Source of the DNA: JANQPX01 sp965204405
GTDB lineage: Bacteria > Pseudomonadota > Alphaproteobacteria > Geminicoccales > Geminicoccaceae
Assembly: GCA_965204405.1 (NCBI GenBank)
Contig: CBDBEN010000003.1
Span: forward strand, 372,001 to 436,000
DNA: 64,000 nt
Reading direction: 5' to 3'
Shown one piece after another: positions 45,460 through 54,260 of the stretch (its first letter is position 1; each line of letters opens with the position of its first letter). The position numbers were made by a program, and so were the translations under genes. Below the pieces are notes generated by a model. It ran no database searches. It worked only from the letters and a program-made list of their open reading frames with translations, and was not told the origin of the DNA.

Positions 45460-46557
45460 ATGAGCGATCAAATCACGCCGATCATCATGCCCAAATGGGG
45501 TCTCTCCATGAAGGAGGGAACGCTGGCGGCATGGCATGTCGAGGAAGGCACGGAGATTTCGTTGGGCGACGAGATCATGGATGTCGAAACCGACAAGATC
45601 GCCAATGTCGTGGAGGCCGCCGATGGCGGCCTCCTGCGACGCCGTGTCGGACAGACGGGCGAGATTTACCCGGTGAGGGCGCTCTTGGGAGTCATGGCGC
45701 CCGAGAGCGTGTCGGATGCGGAGATCGACGCTTATGTCCAGGCGTTCGAGGTCCCCGTCGTTGAAGAAGAAGACACCGGGCCAAGCTACGAGTTCGCCGA
45801 ACTCGCCGTCGGCAAAATTCGCTATGCGGAACGCCGGGGCGAAGGCACGCCGATCCTGTTGATTCACGGGTTTGGCGGTGATCTCGACAATTGGCTGTTC
45901 AATATCGACGCACTCGCCGAACAGGCGCCGGTCTATGCGCTGGATCTCCCCGGCCATGGCCAATCCGTCAAGGCGGTGAGCGATCCGGGGCTGGACATGA
46001 TGGTCGTCACTGTCGTCGATTTTCTGGATCATCTGAAGATCGACAAAGCGCATCTCGTGGGCCACTCCATGGGCGGGCTGATTTCCGGCAAGGCCGCGGT
46101 CGATCATCCCAGCCGCGTGGCGTCACTGACACTGATCTGCTCGGCCGGGCTCGGTGACGAGATCAATGCGGACTACATCGAAGGCTTCGTGTCGTCGGCC
46201 AACCGCAAGGACCTCAAGCCACCGCTCCTGAATCTGTTCGCTGACAGCAGTCTTGTCAGCCGCTCGATGGTGATGGATCTGCTGAAATATAAGCGCCTGG
46301 ACGGCGTTCAGGAATTCCTCGAAGGCCTAAAGGGCAATCTCTTCGATGGGGGCAGCCAAGCCGTCAGCATCGCCGATACCTTGGGTCAGATGGAAACCCC
46401 GAAACAGGTCATCTGGGGCGAAGCCGATGCTGTCATCCCGAAGACCCATGCAGACGCCGTCAACGGTGCAGCTGTCACAATCATCGCCGCCGCCGGCCAC
46501 ATGGTGCAGATGGAACAGGCCGCCCGGGTCAACGAACTCATCATAAAACAGCTATGA
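45460..46557 (+). CDS. acoC: Acetoin dehydrogenase E2: lipoyl domain plus alpha/beta hydrolase
   Basis: The 365-residue protein starts with a lipoyl domain (MPKWGLSMKEG, lipoylated Lys46 in VETDKIAN). After a linker comes an alpha/beta-hydrolase-fold domain with GHSMGG, instead of the usual E2 acyltransferase core; this architecture is known for AcoC. It accepts the acetyl group from E1 and passes it to CoA. No E3 (dihydrolipoamide dehydrogenase, acoL) is encoded in the cluster, so E3 must come from another complex. The gene begins five bases after acoB. Confidence 0.92.
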   Translation: MSDQITPIIMPKWGLSMKEGTLAAWHVEEGTEISLGDEIMDVETDKIANVVEAADGGLLRRRVGQTGEIYPVRALLGVMAPESVSDAEIDAYVQAFEVPVVEEEDTGPSYEFAELAVGKIRYAERRGEGTPILLIHGFGGDLDNWLFNIDALAEQAPVYALDLPGHGQSVKAVSDPGLDMMVVTVVDFLDHLKIDKAHLVGHSMGGLISGKAAVDHPSRVASLTLICSAGLGDEINADYIEGFVSSANRKDLKPPLLNLFADSSLVSRSMVMDLLKYKRLDGVQEFLEGLKGNLFDGGSQAVSIADTLGQMETPKQVIWGEADAVIPKTHADAVNGAAVTIIAAAGHMVQMEQAARVNELIIKQL

Positions 46558-46570
46558 CCTTTTAGGAGCA

Positions 46571-46603
46571 GCGCCTGGCGTTTCTTCCGCCAGGCGCGTT
46601 TCC
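46571..46603 (+). terminator. Terminator after acoC
   Basis: A perfect ten-base-pair stem (GCGCCTGGCG/CGCCAGGCGC) with a seven-base loop begins about 14 bases after the acoC stop and is followed by GTTTCC. It probably ends or attenuates the acoXABC transcript before the CMD-family gene. Confidence 0.75.
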
Positions 46604-46627
46604 GTCTTGATCGAATGCGAGGGTGGG

Positions 46628-46960
46628 ATGAGCCAGGTGAAGGAAAAACTCAACCAAGCGAATACGCGTCTGATGGCGCTGTTCAAGGCCGATCAGACGT
46701 CGATGATGGCCTTCAAGTCGCTTAGCGACGCCGCCGTGCGTGAAGGCAGGCTATCGACGGCCATGAAAGAGCTGATTGCCGTCGCGATCGCTGCGGCAAG
46801 GGGATGCGATGACTGCATTCTCTACCACGTGGCCGAGGCCAGAAAACACGGTGCGGACCGCGAAACGCTCGTCGAAGTCGTTGCCGTCACCATCGAAATG
46901 TCCGGAGGGCCGGGTGCGGTCTACGCGGCGAAAGCCCTCGAAGCCTACGACGCTCTTTGA
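46628..46960 (+). CDS. Carboxymuconolactone decarboxylase (AhpD-like) family protein
   Basis: This 110-residue helical protein has the AhpD-type core: a glutamate in MKELIAVAIA and the redox pair CDDC followed by ILYHVAEARKHG. Members act as alkylhydroperoxidases or reductases, often forming hexamers. Its place between acoC and acoR suggests a role accessory to acetoin or lipoyl-enzyme metabolism, for instance reducing oxidised lipoyl groups as AhpD does; that role is inference. The ATG at 46628 follows GAGGGTGGG. Confidence 0.82.
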   Translation: MSQVKEKLNQANTRLMALFKADQTSMMAFKSLSDAAVREGRLSTAMKELIAVAIAAARGCDDCILYHVAEARKHGADRETLVEVVAVTIEMSGGPGAVYAAKALEAYDAL

Positions 46961-47149
46961 GCGAAGTACGGATTTTTTTACAGAAAAGGCTAGGCTACCT
47001 CGGCTCCGATTCCGCCGAAGCTTGCACGGCGGCCGAGCCAAAGAGTTAATGACGTGGGGGGAGCTTGCTGATAGTAGTGAAACTTGAACGGAACCTGCTT
47101 CATCGCTGAAGAAGTATCGGATTGCTGCCAGTTTGGGGGGCTGACTGCA

Positions 47150-48892
47150 ATGACCTCGGACAAGGCGTTCGACAGCCACATACGCGAGATCATCACCGCG
47201 GCCGAGGGGGGCCCCGTCGATCGTGACACGGAGGTCGTGGAAAGCTGGCTGCGTTGCCTGAACAACCACAATCTTGATCCCGAACATAAAGGCGAGGCCC
47301 GGATCGTCACGGAGTCTCAGCTTCTGCAGCATCGACAGGAAGCGGAGGATCTTCTCGCCATCGCGCGCTACGGCATGGAAGATCTCTATCGGCGCGTCAA
47401 TTCCATGGGATATGTGCTCCTGCTGACCGACGCCAAGGGCGTCACCGTGGATTTCATCGGCGATGAAAAGGTCGACCGGGAGCTCAAACGGGCCGGTCTT
47501 TACCTGGGCTCGGAATGGAGTGAGAAAAACGCCGGGACCTGTGGGGTGGGAGCCTGCTTGGCATCCGGCGAGGCCCTGACGATCCACCAGACTGATCATT
47601 TTGATATGGCGCATACGCCTTTGAGTTGCACTGCCGCGCCCATTTACGATCTCACGGGCGCGATCAAAGGAGTTCTCGATGTGTCCCTCCTGATGTCCCC
47701 CACGGAAAAATACAGCCAGGCGCTAACGTTGGAGGTGGTGAAGTCATGCGTGCGGCGCATCGAGCTCGCCAACCTGATGTCAAACCGCAATGCGGACTGG
47801 ATCGTTCGGTTCAGCTCGTCATCCGAGTTTCTCGGTGTCGATCCCCATTGCGCTATTTCGGTGGCCCCTGACGGTACGATCTCAGGCATGACCCACGGTG
47901 CCCAACAGATTATGGCCAAGGCTGTCGGTGTACATTGGAACAATCCTGGTTCGCTCATCGGCAGACCGTTCGAGGATATCTTCGAATACGATTTCAACGA
48001 CCTGCCCAACCTCATCAATTCGGCAACGCCGGGAGAACAGGCCCTCGAAACCGTCGATGAGCAGGTTCTGTTCGCCACTGTTCAAGCTCCGTCACGAACA
48101 CCTAGCCGCGCCGCCAGATCGGAGATTCCAGCACCGCTTTGCGAGATCCATGGCGGCGATCCGAAGATGCAGATTCTTGCGGAAAAAGCCGCCAAGGTCG
48201 TCGACAAACAGATCAGTGTGATCCTCGAGGGCGAGACGGGCGTCGGCAAGGAACTCGTTGCCAAGGCGCTGCACACATCACGAAAGAAAAAGGGGCCGTT
48301 CATCGCGATCAATTGCGCCGCCCTGCCGGAAAGCCTGATCGAAAGCGAGCTCTTTGGCTATGCGCCGAATTCCTTCACCGGAGCCCATGCCAAGGGAAAG
48401 AAAGGGCTCATCGAACAGGCCAATGGCGGCACGCTTTTTCTCGATGAGATCGGCGACATGCCCTTGGCGCTGCAGGCGCGTCTCTTGAGAGTTCTTGCCG
48501 AACGGGAGGTCATGGCGGTCGGAGGATCGAAACCCATGCCCGTCGACATCCGTGTGATATCCGCATCGAATCGAAACCTCCAAGAGTTGGTCGATGCCGG
48601 CCAGTTCAGACAGGATCTTTTCTATCGCCTGAACGGGGTCGTCCTGCGCATTCCCCCCCTTCGCGACAGACAGGATAAAGAGTGGCTCATCCAGCGGATC
48701 GCTTCGGTCATCGGCGGCAATCAGAACTTGCGATTCTCGCATGAAGCCATCGCGGCGCTCTGCGCGCATCATTGGCCCGGCAACATCCGTGAAATGATGA
48801 ACGTATTCGAACTATGCCTTGCCCTGCATGAAGGCGACCTCATCGGGCCCGAACACCTGCCGGAACAAGTCACGGCGAATAGCCGGCCGTAG
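47150..48892 (+). CDS. acoR: Sigma-54-dependent activator AcoR, lacking a C-terminal HTH
   Basis: The 580-residue activator has an N-terminal GAF-type sensor region (about 60-210, with NAGTCGVGACLASG) and a PAS-like middle. Its AAA+ domain carries Walker A GETGVGKE near 360, the sigma-54 contact loop NSFTGA near 406 in place of GAFTGA, and Walker B GTLFLDEIGD. The protein ends about 20 residues after the AAA+ domain (GPEHLPEQV), and no Fis-type DNA-binding helix-turn-helix follows in any frame before the next promoter. The ATG at 47150 has a G-rich ribosome site. It should activate the two sigma-54 promoters flanking this region. Confidence 0.88.
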   Translation: MTSDKAFDSHIREIITAAEGGPVDRDTEVVESWLRCLNNHNLDPEHKGEARIVTESQLLQHRQEAEDLLAIARYGMEDLYRRVNSMGYVLLLTDAKGVTVDFIGDEKVDRELKRAGLYLGSEWSEKNAGTCGVGACLASGEALTIHQTDHFDMAHTPLSCTAAPIYDLTGAIKGVLDVSLLMSPTEKYSQALTLEVVKSCVRRIELANLMSNRNADWIVRFSSSSEFLGVDPHCAISVAPDGTISGMTHGAQQIMAKAVGVHWNNPGSLIGRPFEDIFEYDFNDLPNLINSATPGEQALETVDEQVLFATVQAPSRTPSRAARSEIPAPLCEIHGGDPKMQILAEKAAKVVDKQISVILEGETGVGKELVAKALHTSRKKKGPFIAINCAALPESLIESELFGYAPNSFTGAHAKGKKGLIEQANGGTLFLDEIGDMPLALQARLLRVLAEREVMAVGGSKPMPVDIRVISASNRNLQELVDAGQFRQDLFYRLNGVVLRIPPLRDRQDKEWLIQRIASVIGGNQNLRFSHEAIAALCAHHWPGNIREMMNVFELCLALHEGDLIGPEHLPEQVTANSRP

Positions 48893-48970
48893 CAAGCATC
48901 CTGATCGCAACAGCCACTGCAATCATCGAGCATCGCGCCACCCCCTGATCGGCTGACATGCCAGGGCATT

Positions 48971-48986
48971 TGGCACAATCGTTGCC
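48971..48986 (+). promoter_or_regulatory. Second sigma-54 promoter, downstream of acoR
   Basis: TGGCACA, four bases and TTGCC match the -24/-12 consensus at all key positions (GG and GC with correct spacing). A short palindrome ATGCCAGGGCAT ends at the start of the -24 box. Transcription would begin near 48998, ahead of the small gene at 49026. Confidence 0.85.
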
Positions 48987-49025
48987 TCATCTCCATCAAC
49001 AACGAACGACTTTCTCATCAGAGAG

Positions 49026-49178
49026 ATGAGCATGATCGTGGAAAACCTGGGCAGAACCTCGGCTTACCGCCGCCGGGCCTTGAAATCCTCGACCGCGGTT
49101 GCTGTCGTCGGTCTCGGCGGTTTTAGCTCCTTGATCACAGCCAAGGGTCTGTTCTACATGGCCAAGAAGGATGCTTAG
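49026..49178 (+). CDS. 50-residue membrane or exported peptide, unknown
   Basis: This small frame lies directly behind a sigma-54 promoter with AGAGAG before the ATG. It encodes a basic stretch AYRRRALK followed by a hydrophobic, Gly/Ser/Val-rich helix (AVAVVGLGGFSSLI) and a Lys-rich end. It may be a genuine small membrane peptide, or the signal segment left from a deleted binding protein of the adjacent ABC transporter. Its stop overlaps the start of the first ATPase pseudogene. Confidence 0.5.
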   Translation: MSMIVENLGRTSAYRRRALKSSTAVAVVGLGGFSSLITAKGLFYMAKKDA

Positions 49179-50282
49179 AACCGTGGCGTCGATCGATATC
49201 CAGAATATCACCAAGAAATTCGGCGACTTTACCGCAGTCGACGGACTGTCGCTCGATATTGCCGAAGGTGAATTCGTCGCTCTTCTTGGACCCTCCGGGC
49301 GCGGCAAGACACGACGATGAACATGATTGCCGGGCTGGAGGAGGTCACTGCGAGGGCCATTCTCTTCGATGGGCAAGACCTGAGCGGGATCCGCATCCAG
49401 GACCGCAATATCGGATTCGTTTTTCAGAACTATGCGATCTTCACCCATCTCAGCGTCTACAAGAACCTTGCCTATGGGCTTGAACTAAAAGGGGGTGAAG
49501 AGTCCGAGATCGAGTGCCGCGTGCGCACCATAGCTGACAGTTTGAACATTGCGCATCGGCTAGATCAGCCGGCATCCAGCCTTTCCGTCAACTAGATGCA
49601 GAAGCTGGCCATCGGCCGTTGTCAAGCCGCACATCTTTCTTCTGGACGAGCCATTATCGAATCTGGACGCCGGATTTCGAGCCTATATGCGCGCCGAGCT
49701 CAAAGTGCTGCAGCACGAGTTAGGCCAGACCATGATCTATGTGACCCATGACCAGATCAAAGCCATGAGCCTAGCCGACAAGATTGCCATCATCGATCAG
49801 GGCAAACTCGTGCAACACGGCACGCTCCTTGAAATCTACAACGATCCGCAAAACCGCTTTGTCGCGCATTTCATCGGTAGCCCGCGCAAGAACCTTTTGG
49901 ACGGCGAATTGCGGGAGGAAGCCGGTAGCCTGAAGCTGATGCTGCATGGCTGCGCCGAGATCCCGCTGCCGGGGAGGGTAAAATCCGATTTCCACACGAT
50001 CGGTGGCGTGCACAGCAGGTCCTTCGGCATACGCACGCAGGACATCTTTTCGGGGGCTGGCGCGCCGAGAGCGATGTCGAGATGCATGGCGTGGTCGAGG
50101 TACTGGAGCGCATCGCCCCGAAGCACCTGGCCTATCTCCACGTTCTCGATACCATGTTCCTGGTATTCGATGGCCAGGATCAGCTCGCCTTGGGAGATGA
50201 AGTGCCTTTCCACCTGCCGGCCGAAAACAGTCTCGCCTTCGATCTTGAAGCCGGACACCGTCTGGGTGGGCAGCAGCGATGA
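49171..50282 (+). pseudogene. Decayed ABC ATP-binding gene 1 (CUT1/MalK-like)
   Basis: The sequence can be followed through at least four frames. The first piece runs from IDIQNITKKFGDF to the Walker A remnant GPSGRGKT (Arg for Cys) and a frameshift. The second runs from MNMIAGLEEV to a stop at the signature motif. Later pieces include the switch region VTHDQIKAMSLADKIA and a frameshifted TOBE tail. It was the upstream of two paired ATPase genes and is now non-functional. Confidence 0.8.
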
Positions 50283-51397
50283 ATGCGATCGAGCTTGGCA
50301 GTGTGGTCAAGACCTATCCGGAGTTCACGCTTGCCCCGATCGACATAACCATCGAGCAGGGCGAGTTTTTCGGAATTTTCGGACCGCCTTCGACCGGCAA
50401 AACTTCGATCCTGAAGCTGATTCTCAGTTTCATTCAGCCGGATGAAGGAACCGTTTTCCTGAACGGCGGGGACGCTGCGGGCCTGAACGTCGCAGAATGC
50501 GGTATTGCCATGGTCTTTCAAAATCTGGCGCTGTTTCCTCATATGACGGCAGGGAGAATATCATCTTTCCGTTGACCGAACGCGGCGCAACAGAACGCGA
50601 GATTTCTGAACGGCTGGAACGCATCGCCGAAGTCCTGCATGTCAGCCGTATCCTGCACAAAAACCCGGCGAGATGTCGGGCGGCGAACGTCAGCGGACCA
50701 CCCTTGGGCGCGCGTTTTCCGCCATCAGCCAGGCCATGCTTTTGGACTCTATCAAATCACTCGATACTCGTCTGTGCGAAGAAATGCGAGTCGAATTGAA
50801 GCGGCTTCAGCGCGAAAACAACCAGACCTTCGTCCATGTGTCCCATGATGAGGAGGAGGAGGTGATGGCGATTTCGGACCGGGTCGCCGTGGTGATCGAT
50901 GGCGGAATCGCGCAGATCGGAACGCCAGACGAGATCTATGGCCGACAGGTTTCGCAGGAGGTGGCGAAAGTCATCGGATCACCGCCAATGAACCTGATCG
51001 ACGGAGAGATTTATTGAAGACGGAGGCGCCTTCTCATGCGATCCGTTCGAGCGCAACATACCGATCAACGGCGCTACTCATCCAGGAGGCAAGGCTTGGC
51101 ATTCGTCCCGAGGACATCCGGCTCGCCGAACAACATGACGACGCTGCCTTGATCACCAAGGTGGGCCCGTCCGAGCCCTTGGGGGCCTACACGATCGTCA
51201 ATGCGTTCGCGAAAGTCAGCATGGCCAAGGTCAGAGCGCCAGGGCAGATCGCCCTGGAGCCTGACAGCGAGGCCCGCATAACACTCGCCTCCCGTCGAGT
51301 ACATCAGTTTGCCCCTGGAGGACAACGGCTCGAAAGCACCTTAAAACCGGAGGGAGATGTTCAGGAAACAGTCGCGGCAGGTGATCCACAGGTGTAG
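50279..51397 (+). pseudogene. Decayed ABC ATP-binding gene 2
   Basis: This is the second ATPase of the pair, overlapping the first by four bases (ATGA). It starts correctly (MNAIELGSVVKTYPEF) with Walker A GPPSTGKTS, then shifts frame near 50560 and again near 50660. The signature MSGGERQRTTLGRAF and switch histidine HVSHDEEEEVM are readable. The Walker B aspartates are lost, and a TOBE-like tail runs in another frame from 51014. Two adjacent ATPases of this kind are seen in glycerol and polyol importers. Confidence 0.78.
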
Positions 51398-51406
51398 GTT
51401 TGGGAT

Positions 51407-51793
51407 ATGAAGGATGCGTTTCAAGAACCAACAAGCCGGCTTGCCCTGCGCTCGATTGCTCACGCCCGTGCCGGCGATAAAGGCAACCGGTCAAATGTCA
51501 GCATCTTCGCATTCGACGGCCGCAATTACGCGGCCATTAAAGCCCAAATCACGATTGACCGCCTCAGAAGAGAGTTTCCCAATCTCTTGTTGGGTGAGAT
51601 CGAACGCTATGAGCTCGACCATCTCTTCGGCCTGAACTTTGTGATGGATCAAGCGCTGGAAGGTGGGGTCAACGAATCGCTAAACCTCGATTCCCATGGC
51701 AAATCCTGGAGCTTTCTTATTCTTGGCCTCATAGTCGATCTTCCGGACCAGGACGAAGATCGATCCAGCCCGCCCCCTCGCAAAACCATCTAA
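51407..51793 (+). CDS. AtuA-like ferredoxin-fold domain protein
   Basis: The 128-residue protein resembles the small domain found at the C-terminus of AtuA (acyclic terpene utilisation, DUF1446) proteins or as a separate partner: RSIAHARAGDKGNRSNVSIF at the start and LGEIERYELDHLFGLNFVMD in the middle. The AtuA partner is not encoded next to it, so the function here is open. It follows the decayed ATPase genes in the same direction. Confidence 0.7.
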   Translation: MKDAFQEPTSRLALRSIAHARAGDKGNRSNVSIFAFDGRNYAAIKAQITIDRLRREFPNLLLGEIERYELDHLFGLNFVMDQALEGGVNESLNLDSHGKSWSFLILGLIVDLPDQDEDRSSPPPRKTI

Positions 51794-51886
51794 TGAGGGG
51801 CTGTCGCACCGGGTTAAACGACAATACTGTTTAACAGGCGCGGCGCGAAGGAGCAGGCTGATACCGATTTATCTTATCGAGACAGC

Positions 51887-52954
51887 TTAGCTCTTGCGGG
51901 CCCGCGTCTCTTGCTGCTCCAACCAGGCAGCCATCTTGACGAACATGTCAAGGTACTGACGGCCTGCGGCATCGAGGGTCTTGTTCTTCTTGATCTGAGC
52001 AGCCCATTCCCGGCAGAGCTTGGTAAAGCCTTGCCCGATATGGCTACCTGAAGCCTGACCGATCAACGCAGCGTGCTTGACCATCTCGGCACTCATGGGC
52101 TTGGCTTTGACGGCACGGACCGGTGCCTTGGCACGAGTCACCTTGCGAGCTACGGCCTTCTTCGGCGCTGCTTTGCGCTTGGTTGCCGCACCACCCCTCA
52201 CCGTGCGCTTGGGCGCAGCTTTCACCTTGGCTGCGGTGGTTCTGGCGGTAGTGGCCTTCTTCACGGCAGCGCGCTTGGGCGCGGTTTTAGCCGCTGATTT
52301 GACCGTCCGCTTGGAAGAAACGCTGGTCTTGGCCTTGCTGGCAACGGTCTTCTTGGCTGCCGTCGTCGTTTTCTTCGGAGCAGCGCGCTTGATCGAAGCC
52401 TTGGCGGTGACCTTCTTCGCGGCAGCGCGCTTCGGTGCGGTTTTGGCCGCTGTTTTAACCGTACGCTTGGAAGAAGTGCTGGTCTTGGCCTTGCTGGCAA
52501 CGGTCTTCTTGGCTGCCGTCGTCGTTTTCTTCGGAGCAGCGCGCTTGACCGAAGCCTTGGCGGTGACCTTCTTGGCGGCAGCGCGCTTCGGTGCGGTTTT
52601 GGCCGCTGTTTTAACCGTACGCTTGGAAGAAGTGCTGGTCTTGGTCTTGCTGGCAACGGTCTTCTTGGCTGCCGCCGCCGCTTTCTTCGGAGCAGCGCGC
52701 TTGACCGAAGCCTTGGCGGTGGCCTTCTTGGCGACTGTCCTGGCTTGAACCGGTGCCTTCTTCTTGGCGGCGGTCTTCGGCTTTCCAGCCGTCTTTGACT
52801 TGGGGGTGGCCTTCGGCTTGGCCTTGCCGGCTGAAGCCTTGGTGGTCTTGCGCGGCTTGGTCGAAGAGGCTGCCGCCTTCTTCGTCGGTGCCTTGCCTGT
52901 CCAAGGCGGTGTAGCACCGTTAAGTTTGGATGCGACCTGGGTTGCAACTGCCAT
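51887..52954 (-). CDS. Histone-H1-like Lys/Ala-rich repeat protein
   Basis: The 355-residue, very basic protein contains three near-identical 52-residue repeats rich in Lys, Ala and Thr (each with KRAAPKK, AKKTVASK and KRTVKTAAKTAPKR). A less basic C-terminal domain of about 65 residues (MVKHAALIGQASGS onward) resembles no family that I recognise. Lysine-rich proteins of this type bind and compact DNA, like eukaryotic H1 tails. GGAG precedes the ATG at 52954. The promoter region is AT-rich. The long antisense frame on the plus strand is a composition artefact. Confidence 0.8.
   Translation of the reverse strand: MAVATQVASKLNGATPPWTGKAPTKKAAASSTKPRKTTKASAGKAKPKATPKSKTAGKPKTAAKKKAPVQARTVAKKATAKASVKRAAPKKAAAAAKKTVASKTKTSTSSKRTVKTAAKTAPKRAAAKKVTAKASVKRAAPKKTTTAAKKTVASKAKTSTSSKRTVKTAAKTAPKRAAAKKVTAKASIKRAAPKKTTTAAKKTVASKAKTSVSSKRTVKSAAKTAPKRAAVKKATTARTTAAKVKAAPKRTVRGGAATKRKAAPKKAVARKVTRAKAPVRAVKAKPMSAEMVKHAALIGQASGSHIGQGFTKLCREWAAQIKKNKTLDAAGRQYLDMFVKMAAWLEQQETRARKS
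52250..52735. repeat. Three tandem 156-bp coding repeats
   Basis: Copies of a 156-bp unit lie in tandem inside the histone-like gene. The marker GCAACGGTCT occurs at 52341, 52497 and 52653, exactly 156 bases apart. The unit length is a multiple of three, so copy number can vary without breaking the frame. Confidence 0.9.
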
Positions 52955-53113
52955 CAAAAAACTCTCCATTGCGATTCTGATAGCAGTCTTAATTCACTAA
53001 AAAGTTGAATTTTTTATTAACAGACCGGCCTTTTACCCCCAATTGCTAAAAAATGGACGGCTAAAACCAAAAATACGCGCCGTGCCTTTGATTTTACTCA
53101 AATTTCGGCGACT

Positions 53114-53695
53114 TTAGCCGGGACGTCTGGGATGAGCAAGAAGCCAGACGATGGCCTCTTCCGCGGCTTTGTCGGGGGGGAAAACCGGATAGATCACATG
53201 ATCGATGATCCCCTCGGTTACGATCAGCGTGACGCGCTTGATCATCGCTGTTCCATCCACCTCGAACGTCGGAAGATCGAGACTCCTGGCGAAGGCCAAA
53301 TCAACATCGCTCAAAAGCGGAAAGGGCAGCGTCAGGCGGCTCGCAATCTCGGACTGAACCTCAGGGAGCTGGGTGCTGATGCCGATCACGTCGGCGTGCA
53401 GGGCGCGGATATCGTCATATTGATCACGAAACGCCATGGATTGCGGCGTGCAGCCGCGGGCACCGGGGATATCGTCCCAGCCGTCGGGAAGCGGCACGCC
53501 CGGCTGACCGGCTTTGGGGAAGCAGTAAACCACCCAGCGGCCAGGGCTGGTGGCAATATCGAAGCTGCCGCCGCTGGTGGATGGAAGCGGCAGGGCATGT
53601 AGCGGCCGGTCGATCAGGTGGTCGCAAGCACCGTCATCCTCGGGACGGGGCAAATCCGGTGGAAGGCGGGTTGGGTCGTGGGGTGTTGCGGTCAT
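53114..53695 (-). CDS. Peroxiredoxin (PrxQ/AhpC-TSA type)
   Basis: The 193-residue thiol peroxidase has its peroxidatic cysteine in GARGCTPQSMAFRD. The thioredoxin-like strand before it reads RWVVYCFPKAGQPG. The start at 53695 (MTATPHDP) is four bases after the stop of the glutathione peroxidase gene, so the two form an antioxidant operon. Confidence 0.85.
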   Translation of the reverse strand: MTATPHDPTRLPPDLPRPEDDGACDHLIDRPLHALPLPSTSGGSFDIATSPGRWVVYCFPKAGQPGVPLPDGWDDIPGARGCTPQSMAFRDQYDDIRALHADVIGISTQLPEVQSEIASRLTLPFPLLSDVDLAFARSLDLPTFEVDGTAMIKRVTLIVTEGIIDHVIYPVFPPDKAAEEAIVWLLAHPRRPG

Positions 53696-53699
53696 TCCA

Positions 53700-54260
53700 C
53701 TAGGGCAATATCTGTTCAATGGCGCTGGTGATGTCTTTCGAACCCGGTTCGACCCTGGAGGACCAGGCGCCGATGAGTTCGCCCTCAGGATCGACGAGAT
53801 ATTTGTGAAAGTTCCAACTCGGAAGACGGTCTTCGCCAAGCGTTGCAGCAACATGCTTGAAGAACGGATGAGCGTTCTGGCCGGTCACTGATTGCTTGGT
53901 GGTCAAGGGAAAGTCGACGTTGAAGTTGACCTCGCAAAACTCTTTGATCTCGGCCTCTTTGCCGGGCTCCTGCTGGCCAAAGTCGTTGGACGGCACGCCA
54001 AGCACCACGAGGCCCCGATCGCGATAGCGCTCCCAGATCGTCTGCAGGCCCGTATATTGATAGGTGAAGCCACAAAGGGAGGCAGTATTGACCACCAAGA
54101 CGGCCTTGCCGGTAAATGTCGACATGGGGAGCGGATCACCTTCGATCGAGGTGAAGACGACGTCATCCATCGGCGCCGACGCTGCCATATCGGCGGTGAA
54201 TGCCTCTCCAAGAAGGCAAACCGCAGCTGCCAGAAAGACGACAACCCTTCGCTGAACCAT
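53700..54260 (-). CDS. Glutathione peroxidase-family protein, exported
   Basis: The 186-residue protein has an N-terminal signal peptide (VVVFLAAAVCLLGEAF) and the full peroxidase tetrad: Cys in NTASLCGFTYQY, Gln in SNDFGQQEPG, and Trp-Asn in PSWNFHKY. It should reduce hydroperoxides in the periplasm. The ATG at 54260 was chosen because GGAG lies seven bases upstream; the ATG two codons earlier is too close to that site. It is transcribed ahead of the peroxiredoxin gene. Confidence 0.88.
   Translation of the reverse strand: MVQRRVVVFLAAAVCLLGEAFTADMAASAPMDDVVFTSIEGDPLPMSTFTGKAVLVVNTASLCGFTYQYTGLQTIWERYRDRGLVVLGVPSNDFGQQEPGKEAEIKEFCEVNFNVDFPLTTKQSVTGQNAHPFFKHVAATLGEDRLPSWNFHKYLVDPEGELIGAWSSRVEPGSKDITSAIEQILP

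Noticed and set aside
52077..52748. Long plus-strand open frame opposite the histone-like gene
   Set aside because: It is the complement of a repeated Lys/Ala-rich frame; the hydrophobic repeats follow from base composition, and there is no ribosome-binding site.
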